Assembly: GCA_013178275.1 (NCBI GenBank)
Contig: JABLWZ010000002.1
Span: forward strand, 124,001 to 188,000
DNA length: 64,000 nt
From: Bacillota bacterium
GTDB taxonomy: Bacteria; Bacillota; Ch66; Ch109
Direction of reading: 5' to 3'
Notes under the pieces: generated by a model
Told to the model about the DNA's origin: nothing
The model's database searches: none
The model's input: only the letters and a program-made list of their open reading frames with translations
Position numbers and translations under genes: made by a program
Shown: positions 27,147 to 36,771 of the stretch, in pieces
Numbering within the stretch: position 1 is the stretch's first letter
How the letters are laid out: every line of letters starts with the position of its first letter

Positions 27147-27309
27147 AGCTATCTCCTTCCAAAACTATTTTGATATATTTAGTATTTAGTCTATTAGAAG
27201 GATTATTCGGTTATTTCTTCTTAAATTGAATCGACAAATGTTTTAAGTTGGCCGCAGGGGAAATAGGAAGAAGAACTGCTTAAGTAATGTTAGATGTTTG
27301 ATCTCTCTT

Positions 27310-27867
27310 TTAGCCTGCCTGCTGTTTTTTCATTATCGAATCGGTTAACCATTTCGAGAAAAGCGCAGTTGATAGGTAAGTAGGAAAGTCGTAAACGTAT
27401 GTTACTTTATACATCAAGTAGATATTAGACAGCACTAGAAACGGTTCCCCAATGAAGGACACTACTGAAGTCAAAACAAGAGAGGCGATGAGAAACTCCT
27501 TCCACCTGGGGAAAAACTGGTAACCCAACATATAAACGACCGGCACCAAGCATAAATCCAGTGACAGGGTTATGCTCGGAATCGAAGGTAACAGTATATG
27601 TCCGTAGCCCCAGTACCCAAGCATTACCCCGATAACATCAACCGCTGTAGTTATACCTGCAATCCAAAAGCCGAAGATGAGGATTTGCGTTAGCCTTTTC
27701 TTGTCTAAAAACCGCCACCACAAAAACCAGGTCCACACAGCACATGCCACTAGAAACCACCACTACCAGGTAAAGAGGGTGTTGTTAAGCCAATACTCGT
27801 AGACCATACCAGTCATTTTTAGCTGGGTCTCCAATACTTGCTCTGTCGTTGGAATCTTCAATCGCAC
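27310..27867 (-). pseudogene. CBO0543-like membrane protein gene with in-frame TAG at codon 35
   Basis: Frame continues upstream of the tracked ORF: VRLKIPTTEQVLETQLKMTGMVYEYWLNNTLFTW*WWFLVACAVWTWFLWW; TAG at 27765-27763. Confidence 0.7.
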
Positions 27868-28358
27868 TCCTCTCGTCAAGCTTTTATCTTATACTCTGCC
27901 TAGATGGGTATTTTTATAAGCTAAGAGGCCAGATGAAGTTAATTATTTCTGGATCTCATTGTCTAGAAAACCTGTATGGATACTCTGCTAAACTTAAGTT
28001 TTTGGTAGAAAGTGAAAGAGGTGATGAGAATACCGAATGCTTACTGGCATAATACACCCGGGGGAAGTTTTTCTACTATTTGTCCTACCGGGATACCGTT
28101 ATGTACCTCAATTCCTATCAAATCCAGGCTTTGACAACATAGCGGGGGCATATGTATCAGATTTATATAGAATCCTGGTACCGCTTAAAGGCTTTTCACC
28201 AATCTATTTAGCAATCATCCTAGTGGTTGCGGTAGCGGCTCTTTTCTACCTTTTCCGAGCAGCAAAATTGGATAGCTGGATAACGCGATAAAAAAAGCAC
28301 AGGTTTCTAGTAAAGATCCATTTTGATCGGCCGCCCAATTGGCTCACGTGCCTCTTAT

Positions 28359-28490
28359 ATGCTTCGAAAAATCCGCAAGGGGATTTTGGTGTTTGATAGA
28401 CCAGGTTTGCTTGTCATAGAAACCGAAGAGGCACAAAAAGTTGATATTCTTCATAGGATAAATCGAAATCTGAGAATTAGCCAAGGCTAA
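28359..28490 (+). CDS. Small ORF (43 aa) upstream of feoA
   Basis: MLRKIRKGILVFDRPGLLVIETEEAQKVDILHRINRNLRISQG*; no clear RBS. Confidence 0.25.
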   Translation: MLRKIRKGILVFDRPGLLVIETEEAQKVDILHRINRNLRISQG

Positions 28491-28514
28491 CTTTTTAATA
28501 GGAGGAGTGTAACA

Positions 28515-28760
28515 GTGATGCTACCTAGATATGCCATTCCTTTATCTAAACTACCGATTGGTTCGTCGGGTAAGATAGTCGACCTGGAACTTGACGGTCT
28601 ATTGAGACGTCGGGTGTTGGACTTGGGTATGGTGCCAGGTACGCAGGTCGAATGTGTTCGTAGAAGTCCCTCGGGTGATCCTACAGCTTATAAGGTCAGG
28701 GGGGCAATGATTGCTCTCCGTAGCGAGAATGCAAAACTTATAACCGTATATCTTAGCTAA
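28515..28760 (+). CDS. feoA: FeoA-domain ferrous iron transport protein
   Basis: 81 aa SH3-like: IPLSKLPIGSSGKIVDLELDGLLRRRVLDLGMVPGTQVECVRRSPSGDPTAYKVRGAMIALR. Confidence 0.85.
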   Translation: MMLPRYAIPLSKLPIGSSGKIVDLELDGLLRRRVLDLGMVPGTQVECVRRSPSGDPTAYKVRGAMIALRSENAKLITVYLS

Positions 28761-28780
28761 TTTATTCTCAAGGAGATGCC

Positions 28781-29560
28781 ATGGATACGAATTGCTTTGA
28801 CCGTTCGTCGATATTGAAGGATGAGTTTGATATAAATCCAGAAGCGGGCCAGTACGTTGTGGCCCTGGCGGGGAACCCCAACGTCGGGAAAAGCACGGTG
28901 TTCAATGCCTTAACCGGCCTACGCCAGCACACCGGGAACTGGCCGGGCAAAACGGTGAACAGCGCTCAGGGAAGCTTCAGTCATAAGGGTAAATCATTTT
29001 TACTGGTGGACCTGCCAGGGACATATTCGCTGATGGCTCATTCGGTGGAAGAGGAAATAGCCCGTGACTTCATCTGTTTCGGGCGTCCAGATGTCACAGT
29101 GGTGGTGGTCGCCGCCTCTTGTCTGGAACGCAATCTGAACCTGGCCCTCCAGGTGATGGAAATAACTTTCAGGGTAGTGATATGTGTTAATCTGCTGGAC
29201 GAGGCGAAAAAAGAAGGCATTCAGGTAGATTTACCGGGTCTGAGCCGGAAGCTGGGAGTACCTGTGGTGGGCACGGTGGCAAGGACGGGGAAGGGGCTCA
29301 GAGAACTGCGTGAAGCGGTGTACAACACCGCGGAGGAGGCTTTTATCCCCAGGCCCTGGAGGTTTACGTACGACCGCGAGGTGGAAGAGGCGGTCGAGGC
29401 GCTTATTCCCAAGATTGTACAGCTCATCGGGTGCGCGATCGATCCCCGCTGGGTGGCGCTTCGCCTGCTTGACGGTGACCGGGCCTTGATCGAGAGAATA
29501 GATGCATATATTTGCAGTAACAAAAATGGTCTGAAGAATAAATTGGAGGCGGCGATATGA
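28781..29560 (+). CDS. feoB: FeoB N-terminal G domain (separate polypeptide)
   Basis: VALAGNPNVGKSTVFNALTGLRQHTGNWPGKTV; LVDLPGTYSLMAHSVEEEIARDF. Confidence 0.85.
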   Translation: MDTNCFDRSSILKDEFDINPEAGQYVVALAGNPNVGKSTVFNALTGLRQHTGNWPGKTVNSAQGSFSHKGKSFLLVDLPGTYSLMAHSVEEEIARDFICFGRPDVTVVVVAASCLERNLNLALQVMEITFRVVICVNLLDEAKKEGIQVDLPGLSRKLGVPVVGTVARTGKGLRELREAVYNTAEEAFIPRPWRFTYDREVEEAVEALIPKIVQLIGCAIDPRWVALRLLDGDRALIERIDAYICSNKNGLKNKLEAAI

Positions 29561-30960
29561 GTTCGGCGGAAGGGGCAAAAACCCTGACGGAAATCTATTC
29601 CGAGGTGGAAAGGGATCATCGCTTTAAGCGGAAAGCGCTGGTCGACCGGATGGTGAGCGATATATACTCCAACGCGGAGCAAATCGCCGGCGAGGTGGTA
29701 ACGAGAGATATTTCCCAGCGAGGCAGCTGGGACGCCAGATTAGACAGCATCCTGACCTCCCGCTGGCTGGGTTTTCCAATCATGGCGGTACTGCTCGGTC
29801 TGGTTTTTTGGATAACCGTGAAGGGGGCGAATGTCCCTTCCGAAATGATCGCAACAGTGTTATTCAGCCTGGAAGAGAAACTCTCGATCTGGTTTCTGGC
29901 TTCTGGGGTCCCTGGCTGGCTGTACGGGGTTCTGGTACTGGGGATGTACCGGACCCTGGCCTGGGTAGTATCGGTAATGCTGCCTCCGATGGCCATATTT
30001 TTCCCCTTGTTCACCCTGCTGGAAGATCTGGGGTATCTTCCCCGGGTGGCCTTCAACCTGGACAGCTTTTTTAGAAAGGCCAAAGCCTGCGGCAAGCAGG
30101 CCCTGACAATGTGCATGGGATTCGGCTGCAACGCCGCGGGGATCATTTCCTGCCGAATTATCGATTCCCCCCGGGAGCGACTGATCGCTCTGTTGACCAA
30201 CAACTTCGTGCCCTGCAACGGGCGTTTCCCGACCTTGATCGCCATAGCCATAGTCTTCATCGGAGGGACATTCGCTTCGATCGGCGATACCATAGCGGCT
30301 TCTGTGGTCATCACCGGCCTGGTTATGTTAGGAATTGCCGTGACGCTTCTGATTTCGCGGCTGCTATCCGCCACTGTTCTCAAAGGTGAGCCTTCATCGC
30401 TGATTTTAGAGATGCCTCCTTACCGTGTGCCGCAGGTCGGGCCGGCAATCTACCGCTCGATAATCGACCGCACGATCTTTGTTCTTGCGCGGGCGGTGAA
30501 GGTGGCCGCACCGGCGGGAGCTGTCATCTGGATACTGGGCAACGTGTACGTCGGAGAGATGAGCGTCATCGGGCACCTGGCCAGCTGGCTGAACCCGCTG
30601 GGTCGGACCATCGGCCTGGACGGGTTTATTCTCCTGGCGTTCATCCTGGGATTCCCCGCCAACGAGATCGTCTTGCCGATCTTGATAATGTGCTACTTGT
30701 CCACCGGCCACATGCAGGAATTCGAGAGCCTGGATGAACTCCGGACGCTCCTGGTGGACAACGGATGGACACTGCTGACAGCCGTCAACGCGATGCTTTT
30801 CTCCCTTCTGCACTGGCCCTGCGCGACCACCATACTGACGGTATTTAAAGAAACCGGCAGCAGAAAATGGACCCTTTTAGCATTTGCGATTCCCACCACG
30901 GTCGCCTTTATGGTCTGTTTCATCGTCGCCCAGTGCGCGCGGCTGTTCGGCCTGGCTTAA
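29557..30960 (+). CDS. feoB: FeoB C-terminal membrane permease part (separate polypeptide)
   Basis: Gate domains and TMs: GYLPRVAFNLDSFFRKAKACGKQALTMCMGFGCNAAGIISCRII; GFPANEIVLPILIM; ATGA overlap with previous ORF. Confidence 0.85.
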   Translation: MSSAEGAKTLTEIYSEVERDHRFKRKALVDRMVSDIYSNAEQIAGEVVTRDISQRGSWDARLDSILTSRWLGFPIMAVLLGLVFWITVKGANVPSEMIATVLFSLEEKLSIWFLASGVPGWLYGVLVLGMYRTLAWVVSVMLPPMAIFFPLFTLLEDLGYLPRVAFNLDSFFRKAKACGKQALTMCMGFGCNAAGIISCRIIDSPRERLIALLTNNFVPCNGRFPTLIAIAIVFIGGTFASIGDTIAASVVITGLVMLGIAVTLLISRLLSATVLKGEPSSLILEMPPYRVPQVGPAIYRSIIDRTIFVLARAVKVAAPAGAVIWILGNVYVGEMSVIGHLASWLNPLGRTIGLDGFILLAFILGFPANEIVLPILIMCYLSTGHMQEFESLDELRTLLVDNGWTLLTAVNAMLFSLLHWPCATTILTVFKETGSRKWTLLAFAIPTTVAFMVCFIVAQCARLFGLA

Positions 30961-31008
30961 GCGATAACCGTGGTATTATTGAAGTGTGCCTTTAGCAGGA
31001 GGAGTAAC

Positions 31009-31476
31009 ATGTGTGAACCAAAGGAACTGTTTCATACCGTCCGCGGTTATGAACTGCAGCGCCAGGAGAACCGATACGTAACCCCCTGTATGGAAGACTA
31101 TATAGAAATGGTTTACCGTTTGTCTGAAAACAACAGCCTGGTGAGGATGAGCGATCTATCTAAAGCCCTTAACGTAAAGCTGCCATCCGCCACCAAGATG
31201 GTGCAAAAAATAGCGGAGTTGAGCTACATCAACTATGAGAAGTATTCTCTGCTCAGATTAACCGACCGGGGGAGAGAACTCGGCGAGTACCTTATCAAAC
31301 GGCACTCCGTTATAGAGCGGTTTCTAAGGCTTATTGGGGTCAAGGAAGGTCTGCTGGAGCAGATAGAAAAGATCGAGCACAATATAAGCGAAGCGACTTT
31401 AGGGCGGCTGGAGCTGTTTATCGGCTTCGCGGAATCGAATCCCGAACTGCTGGACAAATTTAAAATGTTGGACTGA
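31009..31476 (+). CDS. DtxR/MntR-family metal-dependent regulator
   Basis: TPCMEDYIEMVYRLSENNSLVRMSDLSKALNVKLPSATKMVQKIAEL...H...ERFLRLIGV. Confidence 0.8.
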   Translation: MCEPKELFHTVRGYELQRQENRYVTPCMEDYIEMVYRLSENNSLVRMSDLSKALNVKLPSATKMVQKIAELSYINYEKYSLLRLTDRGRELGEYLIKRHSVIERFLRLIGVKEGLLEQIEKIEHNISEATLGRLELFIGFAESNPELLDKFKMLD

Positions 31477-31526
31477 CTTTCGCGGAGGTGATTTTTTGAT
31501 ATACTAGACTGAGACTGTAACAGAAT

Positions 31527-32345
31527 ATGAGGGATTTAACAAAGCAAACAATGATCAACACTTATATCATAGCTGTAATATTAGGCATTGTAGAGGGATT
31601 AACCGAGTTCATACCGGTGTCTTCCACCGGCCATCTGATAATAGCGGGTAACCTGTTAGGTTTTTCGGGAGTCAAGGCAGCGACCTTCGAGGTGTTCATA
31701 CAGCTGGGGGCAATTGCGGCTGTCGTGCTGGTTTACCGTTCAAGGTTTATCGGTCTACTGACCAGGTGGAAAGACACCCGGTTCCTGAACCTGATTCACA
31801 TTATCGCCGCGATGGCCCCGGCACTGTTACTGGGATATCTCCTGCATGATATCGTCAAACACAACCTGTTCTCGGTTCAGACCGTGCTGATAGGGCTCGT
31901 CATGGGGAGCGTTTTACTGTTCGTGGCTGCTTCCAGAGCCGGGGGTCTTCGCAAAACAGATAGCCTGGATGACATAACGGTTTTCCAGGCTTTCATAATA
32001 GGTGTTTTTCAGTGCCTGTCACTTTGGCCCGGGTTTTCCCGCTCGGGGTCTACTATCGCTGGCGGAATACTGAGTGGATTGAGTTTTTCGGCCGCCGCCG
32101 AGTTTTCCTTTATTGTCGCGGTACCTATTATGTTCGCAGCCACTGGTTACGACCTTATCAAGTCATATCACTACTTGTCTTTAAACGATATTCCTTTATT
32201 CGCTATAGGTTTTACAGTGTCTTTTCTCGTCGCGTGGCTGGCGATCGTCTGGTTTTTAAGGGTGCTTAATAAGCTGGGACTATCGCCGTTTGCCTGGTAT
32301 CGTATAGCCATCGCGGCGATTTTCTGGCTTGTTGTGTTAAGCTAA
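31527..32345 (+). CDS. uppP: Undecaprenyl-diphosphatase
   Basis: GIVEGLTEFIPVSSTGHLIIAGNLLGF; GFSRSGSTIAGG. Confidence 0.95.
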   Translation: MRDLTKQTMINTYIIAVILGIVEGLTEFIPVSSTGHLIIAGNLLGFSGVKAATFEVFIQLGAIAAVVLVYRSRFIGLLTRWKDTRFLNLIHIIAAMAPALLLGYLLHDIVKHNLFSVQTVLIGLVMGSVLLFVAASRAGGLRKTDSLDDITVFQAFIIGVFQCLSLWPGFSRSGSTIAGGILSGLSFSAAAEFSFIVAVPIMFAATGYDLIKSYHYLSLNDIPLFAIGFTVSFLVAWLAIVWFLRVLNKLGLSPFAWYRIAIAAIFWLVVLS

Positions 32346-32439
32346 CCATATCTCCAAATCGCCACCTGGGACTGAAATCCGTTTGAATCAAGGCCTTCAG
32401 AGAGTGGGGGTATTGAGTCTGATAATCGCTTAGATTTAA

Positions 32440-33417
32440 TCACCAACCGGGCAGCACCCACGTAGCTCCTACTTCCTGGATGGTCACCTTCTCCAGTCGA
32501 CCGGCGGCAGCCTGACGGAATCGGGCGATTGGTTCATCCATGGGTTCGTTGGAAAGCTTAAAAGCTCCCCAATGCATCGGAATAACCCATTTGGCGGACA
32601 TTTCCTCAGCCATTCTCCATGCCTGTTCCGGAGTAGCGTGCCTGGCTTCGAAGGACTTGGGGGAATAGGCGCCGATACTCATGATCGCCAGGTCTATGGG
32701 TATCCCACTGAGCTGTTGTTTAATCAGCTCCGTGTACGCGGTATCTCCACTGAAAAATATGTTTACGCCATTCTTTGAAAGGAGGTAGCTGTTGGCTTCC
32801 ATTCCTTTATTCCAGGGCAAACGGGCTCCCCAGTGTTTACCTTCTATGGCTTTGACTCTTACTCCGACTAAATCCCGGCTGTCCTGCCAATGCATTTCTT
32901 TTATTGACTGAAAACTCATGTCCTGCCATAAAAGGGTCGTATTTTTGGCGGTTACGGCAGTCGTGCTGGGTGACTGAAGTAGACGCAAGGTAGGGTAGTC
33001 GAAGTGATCGGTGTGAGCGTGAGAGACCAGCAATAGATCGACCGGGCCAACTTCCCAACTGTTTAGCGCCGCGGTTATATAACGCCTTAAACCGATGGTC
33101 TGGTTAAAAAACGGTGTAACCCCTATACGTGTGTCTAATGCCGGGTCGATGATAATTCTGGTACCAAAAAAATTGATTAAAAAGCTTGCGTGACCCAACC
33201 ATGCCACAGTGATATCTCTGTCCGACCACTTTCCCGGGGTGGGTCGAAGCATGGCTGGGGTCGTTGTATGTTCAAACTCTTCCTCAACCCGCCTTATAAA
33301 CACATTGTCTGTAGTTTTTATGCCAATACCGCCCGTCAATAAGAGCATTCCCAGGCCCAATCCCAAGACTTCCCGTCGGGTGTAGCTTTTCTTCAATATC
33401 GGGTTAATGATTCTCAC
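32440..33417 (-). CDS. Metallo-beta-lactamase-fold hydrolase (UlaG/NAPE-PLD-like)
   Basis: WLGHASFLINFFGTRIIIDPAL; LLVSHAHTDHFDYPTL; FFSGDTAY; WVIPMHWGAF. Confidence 0.85.
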   Translation of the reverse strand: MRIINPILKKSYTRREVLGLGLGMLLLTGGIGIKTTDNVFIRRVEEEFEHTTTPAMLRPTPGKWSDRDITVAWLGHASFLINFFGTRIIIDPALDTRIGVTPFFNQTIGLRRYITAALNSWEVGPVDLLLVSHAHTDHFDYPTLRLLQSPSTTAVTAKNTTLLWQDMSFQSIKEMHWQDSRDLVGVRVKAIEGKHWGARLPWNKGMEANSYLLSKNGVNIFFSGDTAYTELIKQQLSGIPIDLAIMSIGAYSPKSFEARHATPEQAWRMAEEMSAKWVIPMHWGAFKLSNEPMDEPIARFRQAAAGRLEKVTIQEVGATWVLPGW

Positions 33418-33586
33418 TTCCCATTTTCACAGATGACAACCGGCGTTTTTGCAGTGATGACGAAATCACTCGGGTGAAAGAAATGCGAATCACGAATTCG
33501 ATGCGATCGTTTCAGGGGTCGTTACGCTATCCAAGCACCATTTTATCATAACGAAAGCAGATACCAGCTGTTTTCAAGGTCCAGCC

Positions 33587-34045
33587 TTAATAAGTGACAA
33601 ATTCCGCCCCGCGTTTATCCGAAACCTCAAGTTCTGTCAGGTGTAGAATAACATTTTCGTATCCAGTGCTGTCCTTTACCACTTCAATTGTGCCGGCAAC
33701 CTTGATCCAGTCGTTGGGCTTTGGCGTCTTCCCATTATAGGTAAACTGAAACCCCGCCTCTCCGTCTGCGCCACAGCAGCCAGGCGTTCTTCGGTAAATG
33801 TAGCGATAAGTTTTCTCCTCATTTTTGTTTACATATTCTTGATACATGCCCTCCAGTTTGATAATTTTGTCCTTATAATCAGCGGGATTCATATATATAT
33901 CGTCGCACTGCTGAATAAACATCTTTTCCCTTATTTCCACCACCTTGGCGCCCGCCGGCATCTTTGGCGGCGGAGCGGCTGTACCGGTTTTAGTCTTAAT
34001 ATCCGCCTCTGCCTTCGGATCACTTTTTTGCGAAGGTGATGTCAA
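33587..34045 (-). CDS. Hypothetical extracytoplasmic protein, possibly 5'-truncated
   Basis: FIQQCDDIYMNPADYKDKIIKLEGMYQEYVNKNEEKTYRYIYRRTPGCCGADGEAGF; no convincing start or signal peptide found upstream before a stop. Confidence 0.5.
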   Translation of the reverse strand: MTSPSQKSDPKAEADIKTKTGTAAPPPKMPAGAKVVEIREKMFIQQCDDIYMNPADYKDKIIKLEGMYQEYVNKNEEKTYRYIYRRTPGCCGADGEAGFQFTYNGKTPKPNDWIKVAGTIEVVKDSTGYENVILHLTELEVSDKRGAEFVTY

Positions 34046-34256
34046 GGTAGGCGAGTTGTTTTGGATGCCATCAGTTGCAGAATGTTTGGTTAGGAAGATG
34101 TTAGGAAGAATTTTAGAAATACGCTACCCAGATAATATGTCCTTGATCAGTTCTATCACTTCATTTAAGTTAAAGGGCTTTTCTATGTAATAAAGAAAAA
34201 TAAAATGTCCCCACAAGGTTGGACACAAAAACAGAAAACTAAGATAAACTGAAAGC

Positions 34257-34577
34257 ATGAGCAGAAAACGAAAACATTACACATCTGAAGAAAAGGCCCG
34301 GATCGTACTGGAACTGATCCGAGAAGCGGGCACTCTCAATGAAGTAGCCCAAAAGTACGAAGTAAGCCCTCAACTCATCAGCCGTTGGAAATCGGAATTT
34401 CTTGAGAATATGGCAGTAGTATTCGACAAGAAAGCCACCGACGTTGAAAAGCTAAAGAAAGAACACGAGGTCGAAAAGGAAGCCCTCGTCAACCAGATTG
34501 GGAGACTTACGATTGATGTTGAATGGCTCAAAAAAAAACAACTACAAATCTCGGAAATGAAGAAAAGAAAGCCTTAA
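34257..34577 (+). CDS. IS3-family transposase OrfA (HTH)
   Basis: MSRKRKHYTSEEKARIVLELIREAGTLNEVAQKYEVSPQLISRWKSEFLENMAVVF. Confidence 0.9.
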   Translation: MSRKRKHYTSEEKARIVLELIREAGTLNEVAQKYEVSPQLISRWKSEFLENMAVVFDKKATDVEKLKKEHEVEKEALVNQIGRLTIDVEWLKKKQLQISEMKKRKP

Positions 34578-35416
34578 TCGAACACGACTCCAAAGTATTG
34601 ACCATTAAACACCAATGCCGGCTCTTGAATCTACCAAGGTCCACGGCTTATCATCAGTCAAAACCAACCGAGCCAAGCGATGATGAAGTCAGTATCAAAA
34701 ACGCCATTGACCGAATCCATTTTTTCGAGCCCTCCTATGGGGTCAGAAGGATCCTGAAAGAACTCAAAAAGCTCGGATATGCCAAAGTCGGTAAACGACG
34801 CATTCGAAGATACATGCAAGAGATGTGTATAACAGCCTTCTACCCTGGTCCAAACCTGAGCAAACGGGATCTTGCAGAACGCACTTACCCCTACCTGCTG
34901 AGAAACGTAAAGCCTAATCGGGTAAATCAGGTCTGGGGAATTGATATCACCTATTGCGGCCTGCCCAACGGCTTTTTATACTTGGTAGCCATTATAGACT
35001 GGTATTCAAGATATATCGTTGGCTGGGCAATCAGTAACACCATCAGCGCTGATTTTGTAAAGCAAACCGTTCAAGAGGCCATAACCGTACATGGGAAGCC
35101 CGAAATCATCAACAGTGACCAAGGCAGCCAGTTTACTTCCAAGGCTTACATAGACTGCATAAAAGGCTACGAGACCATAAAGAACAGCATGGACGGCAAA
35201 GGTCGGGCGACTGACAATGCCATTACAGAACGGTTTTTCAGGAGTTTCAAATGGGAAAGGCTGTATCTGGAATGCCCGGAAACCGTGAAAGAACTCAAAG
35301 ACCTGACGAAGAATTACATTGAGCATTACAACTATTCCAGACCCCATCAAGCACTTGATTATAGGACCCCGGCAGACTATTTCCATAGGACTGATGCGGA
35401 GCTGGCAGCCGCTTAA
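34523..35416 (+). CDS. IS3-family transposase OrfB (DDE)
   Basis: WGIDITYCGLPNGFLYLVAIIDWYSRYIVGW; NSDQGSQFTS; ITERFFRSFKWERLYL; overlaps OrfA at A9 run (34530-34538). Confidence 0.95.
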   Translation: MAQKKTTTNLGNEEKKALIEHDSKVLTIKHQCRLLNLPRSTAYHQSKPTEPSDDEVSIKNAIDRIHFFEPSYGVRRILKELKKLGYAKVGKRRIRRYMQEMCITAFYPGPNLSKRDLAERTYPYLLRNVKPNRVNQVWGIDITYCGLPNGFLYLVAIIDWYSRYIVGWAISNTISADFVKQTVQEAITVHGKPEIINSDQGSQFTSKAYIDCIKGYETIKNSMDGKGRATDNAITERFFRSFKWERLYLECPETVKELKDLTKNYIEHYNYSRPHQALDYRTPADYFHRTDAELAAA

Positions 35417-35553
35417 ATCAAACACGAAACCTGCAAATAAAAGTCAAGAGTTAAAGAGGAAGATTTGAGTAGGAAAAAAGGGACGTGATAAACCAAGCAG
35501 CCGCATTAATTGATATTGTGTCTGCTCTAAAGAAATATTAAGGGTAAGTTGAT

Positions 35554-36771
35554 TTATGCGGCAGAGTTAAGGCAGTTGAGGAATCCTTTCACACGCGCGT
35601 AGTAAATACGCAGAAACTTGTTACAGCCGGCGACCATGTAGACGTAGTAACGCTTACCCTCCGCCCGCTTTCTGTCCAGGAACTGATAAACAGCATCATC
35701 AGCAGGAGAAGTCTGGAGCAAGCTGACCATGATTTGAAACAGTGTTTTACGGAGCGAAGGCGATCCACGCTTGGAGATGCTACGGTCTGTGGATGTAAAG
35801 ATACCAGACTGGAATGGCGGAGCATCGACCCCGGCAAAAGCAACGAGAGACTGTTTGCGCTCAAAGCGGCGCACATCGCCAATCTCCGCCATGAGCTGGG
35901 GACCAAGGACATTACCTACGCCGTACATGGCCATCACCACGGAATACTCTGGCAACAGTGCAGCCAGTCGCTGCATTTCCTGGCGTACAGAGGCCAAGGT
36001 GAACGCAATCGTATTGATCTGCGCAACGGCCTGTTCAACGAGCTGTTTTGTAGCTTCGTTGCACGGCAGCGTAGGGACTTGGCGGCAAGCCGTCTCATAG
36101 ACTTCCGCCGCCTTTAAGTCGCTGCGATGGTATCCCGCCATTGCGCACCACTTGTTGTACCGAGCAGTGAAATTGGCTTTCGTAAGTTTACTGACGCATT
36201 CACAATGCCAGAATTTTGATGCAAAATCCACCCATTTCTCGTGTCCGTCCTGTTTAGCTGGGCTGGAGAACAGGGTATTGGCGCCAGGGAAGGTTTGATC
36301 AAGCAGGGCAATTAGATTGTTCTTTAGAGCAACCTTCGTTTTCATGTATTGGTTGTACTGGCGGTTGCAGGTCTTCAACAACAAACGGATATCGTCCTCA
36401 GGGGTGTATCTTACCAGAGAAACCCAGTTGGTCAAGCCGTAGTTGGCGATTTTCACGGCGTCCGCCTTGTCGGTTTTGATCTTGCGAATGGAGTTGTTGC
36501 CGTAGTCATGTATCAGCTTTGCATGGACTGCGCTGACAAATATCCCAGCTTCATGGAGATAACGAGCAATGGGTTGATAATACCTGCCGGTGAACTCCAC
36601 GATGAGCCGTGTCTCACCGTCCAGGCTCTTCAGGAAGTCTGCCAGCTTCCTGAGTTCACTGGCGGTGTGACGGACCTCAAAGGGTTTGGCCACCACTTCA
36701 CCGAAGGGCCGCATGGCTGCCACCATGCTTTTCCCTTTGGAAACGTCAATCCCAACAGCGTTCATTAACAT
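35554..36771 (-). CDS. IS110-family transposase
   Basis: MNAVGIDVSKGKSMVAAM...VEFTGRYYQPIARYL...KTDKADAVKIANYGL...YGVGNVLGPQLMAEIGDVRRF; RBS ggagg before ATG. Confidence 0.9.
   Translation of the reverse strand: MLMNAVGIDVSKGKSMVAAMRPFGEVVAKPFEVRHTASELRKLADFLKSLDGETRLIVEFTGRYYQPIARYLHEAGIFVSAVHAKLIHDYGNNSIRKIKTDKADAVKIANYGLTNWVSLVRYTPEDDIRLLLKTCNRQYNQYMKTKVALKNNLIALLDQTFPGANTLFSSPAKQDGHEKWVDFASKFWHCECVSKLTKANFTARYNKWCAMAGYHRSDLKAAEVYETACRQVPTLPCNEATKQLVEQAVAQINTIAFTLASVRQEMQRLAALLPEYSVVMAMYGVGNVLGPQLMAEIGDVRRFERKQSLVAFAGVDAPPFQSGIFTSTDRSISKRGSPSLRKTLFQIMVSLLQTSPADDAVYQFLDRKRAEGKRYYVYMVAGCNKFLRIYYARVKGFLNCLNSAA

Noticed and set aside
28037-28291. 84-aa membrane-like ORF
   Set aside because: No RBS, no recognisable family; may be a remnant, so not called as a gene.
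29616-30383. 255-aa minus-strand ORF
   Set aside because: Antisense shadow of the FeoB membrane part; composition low-complexity S/R/T.
35734-36117. Plus-strand ORFs within the IS110 gene
   Set aside because: Antisense to a clear transposase; no independent support.
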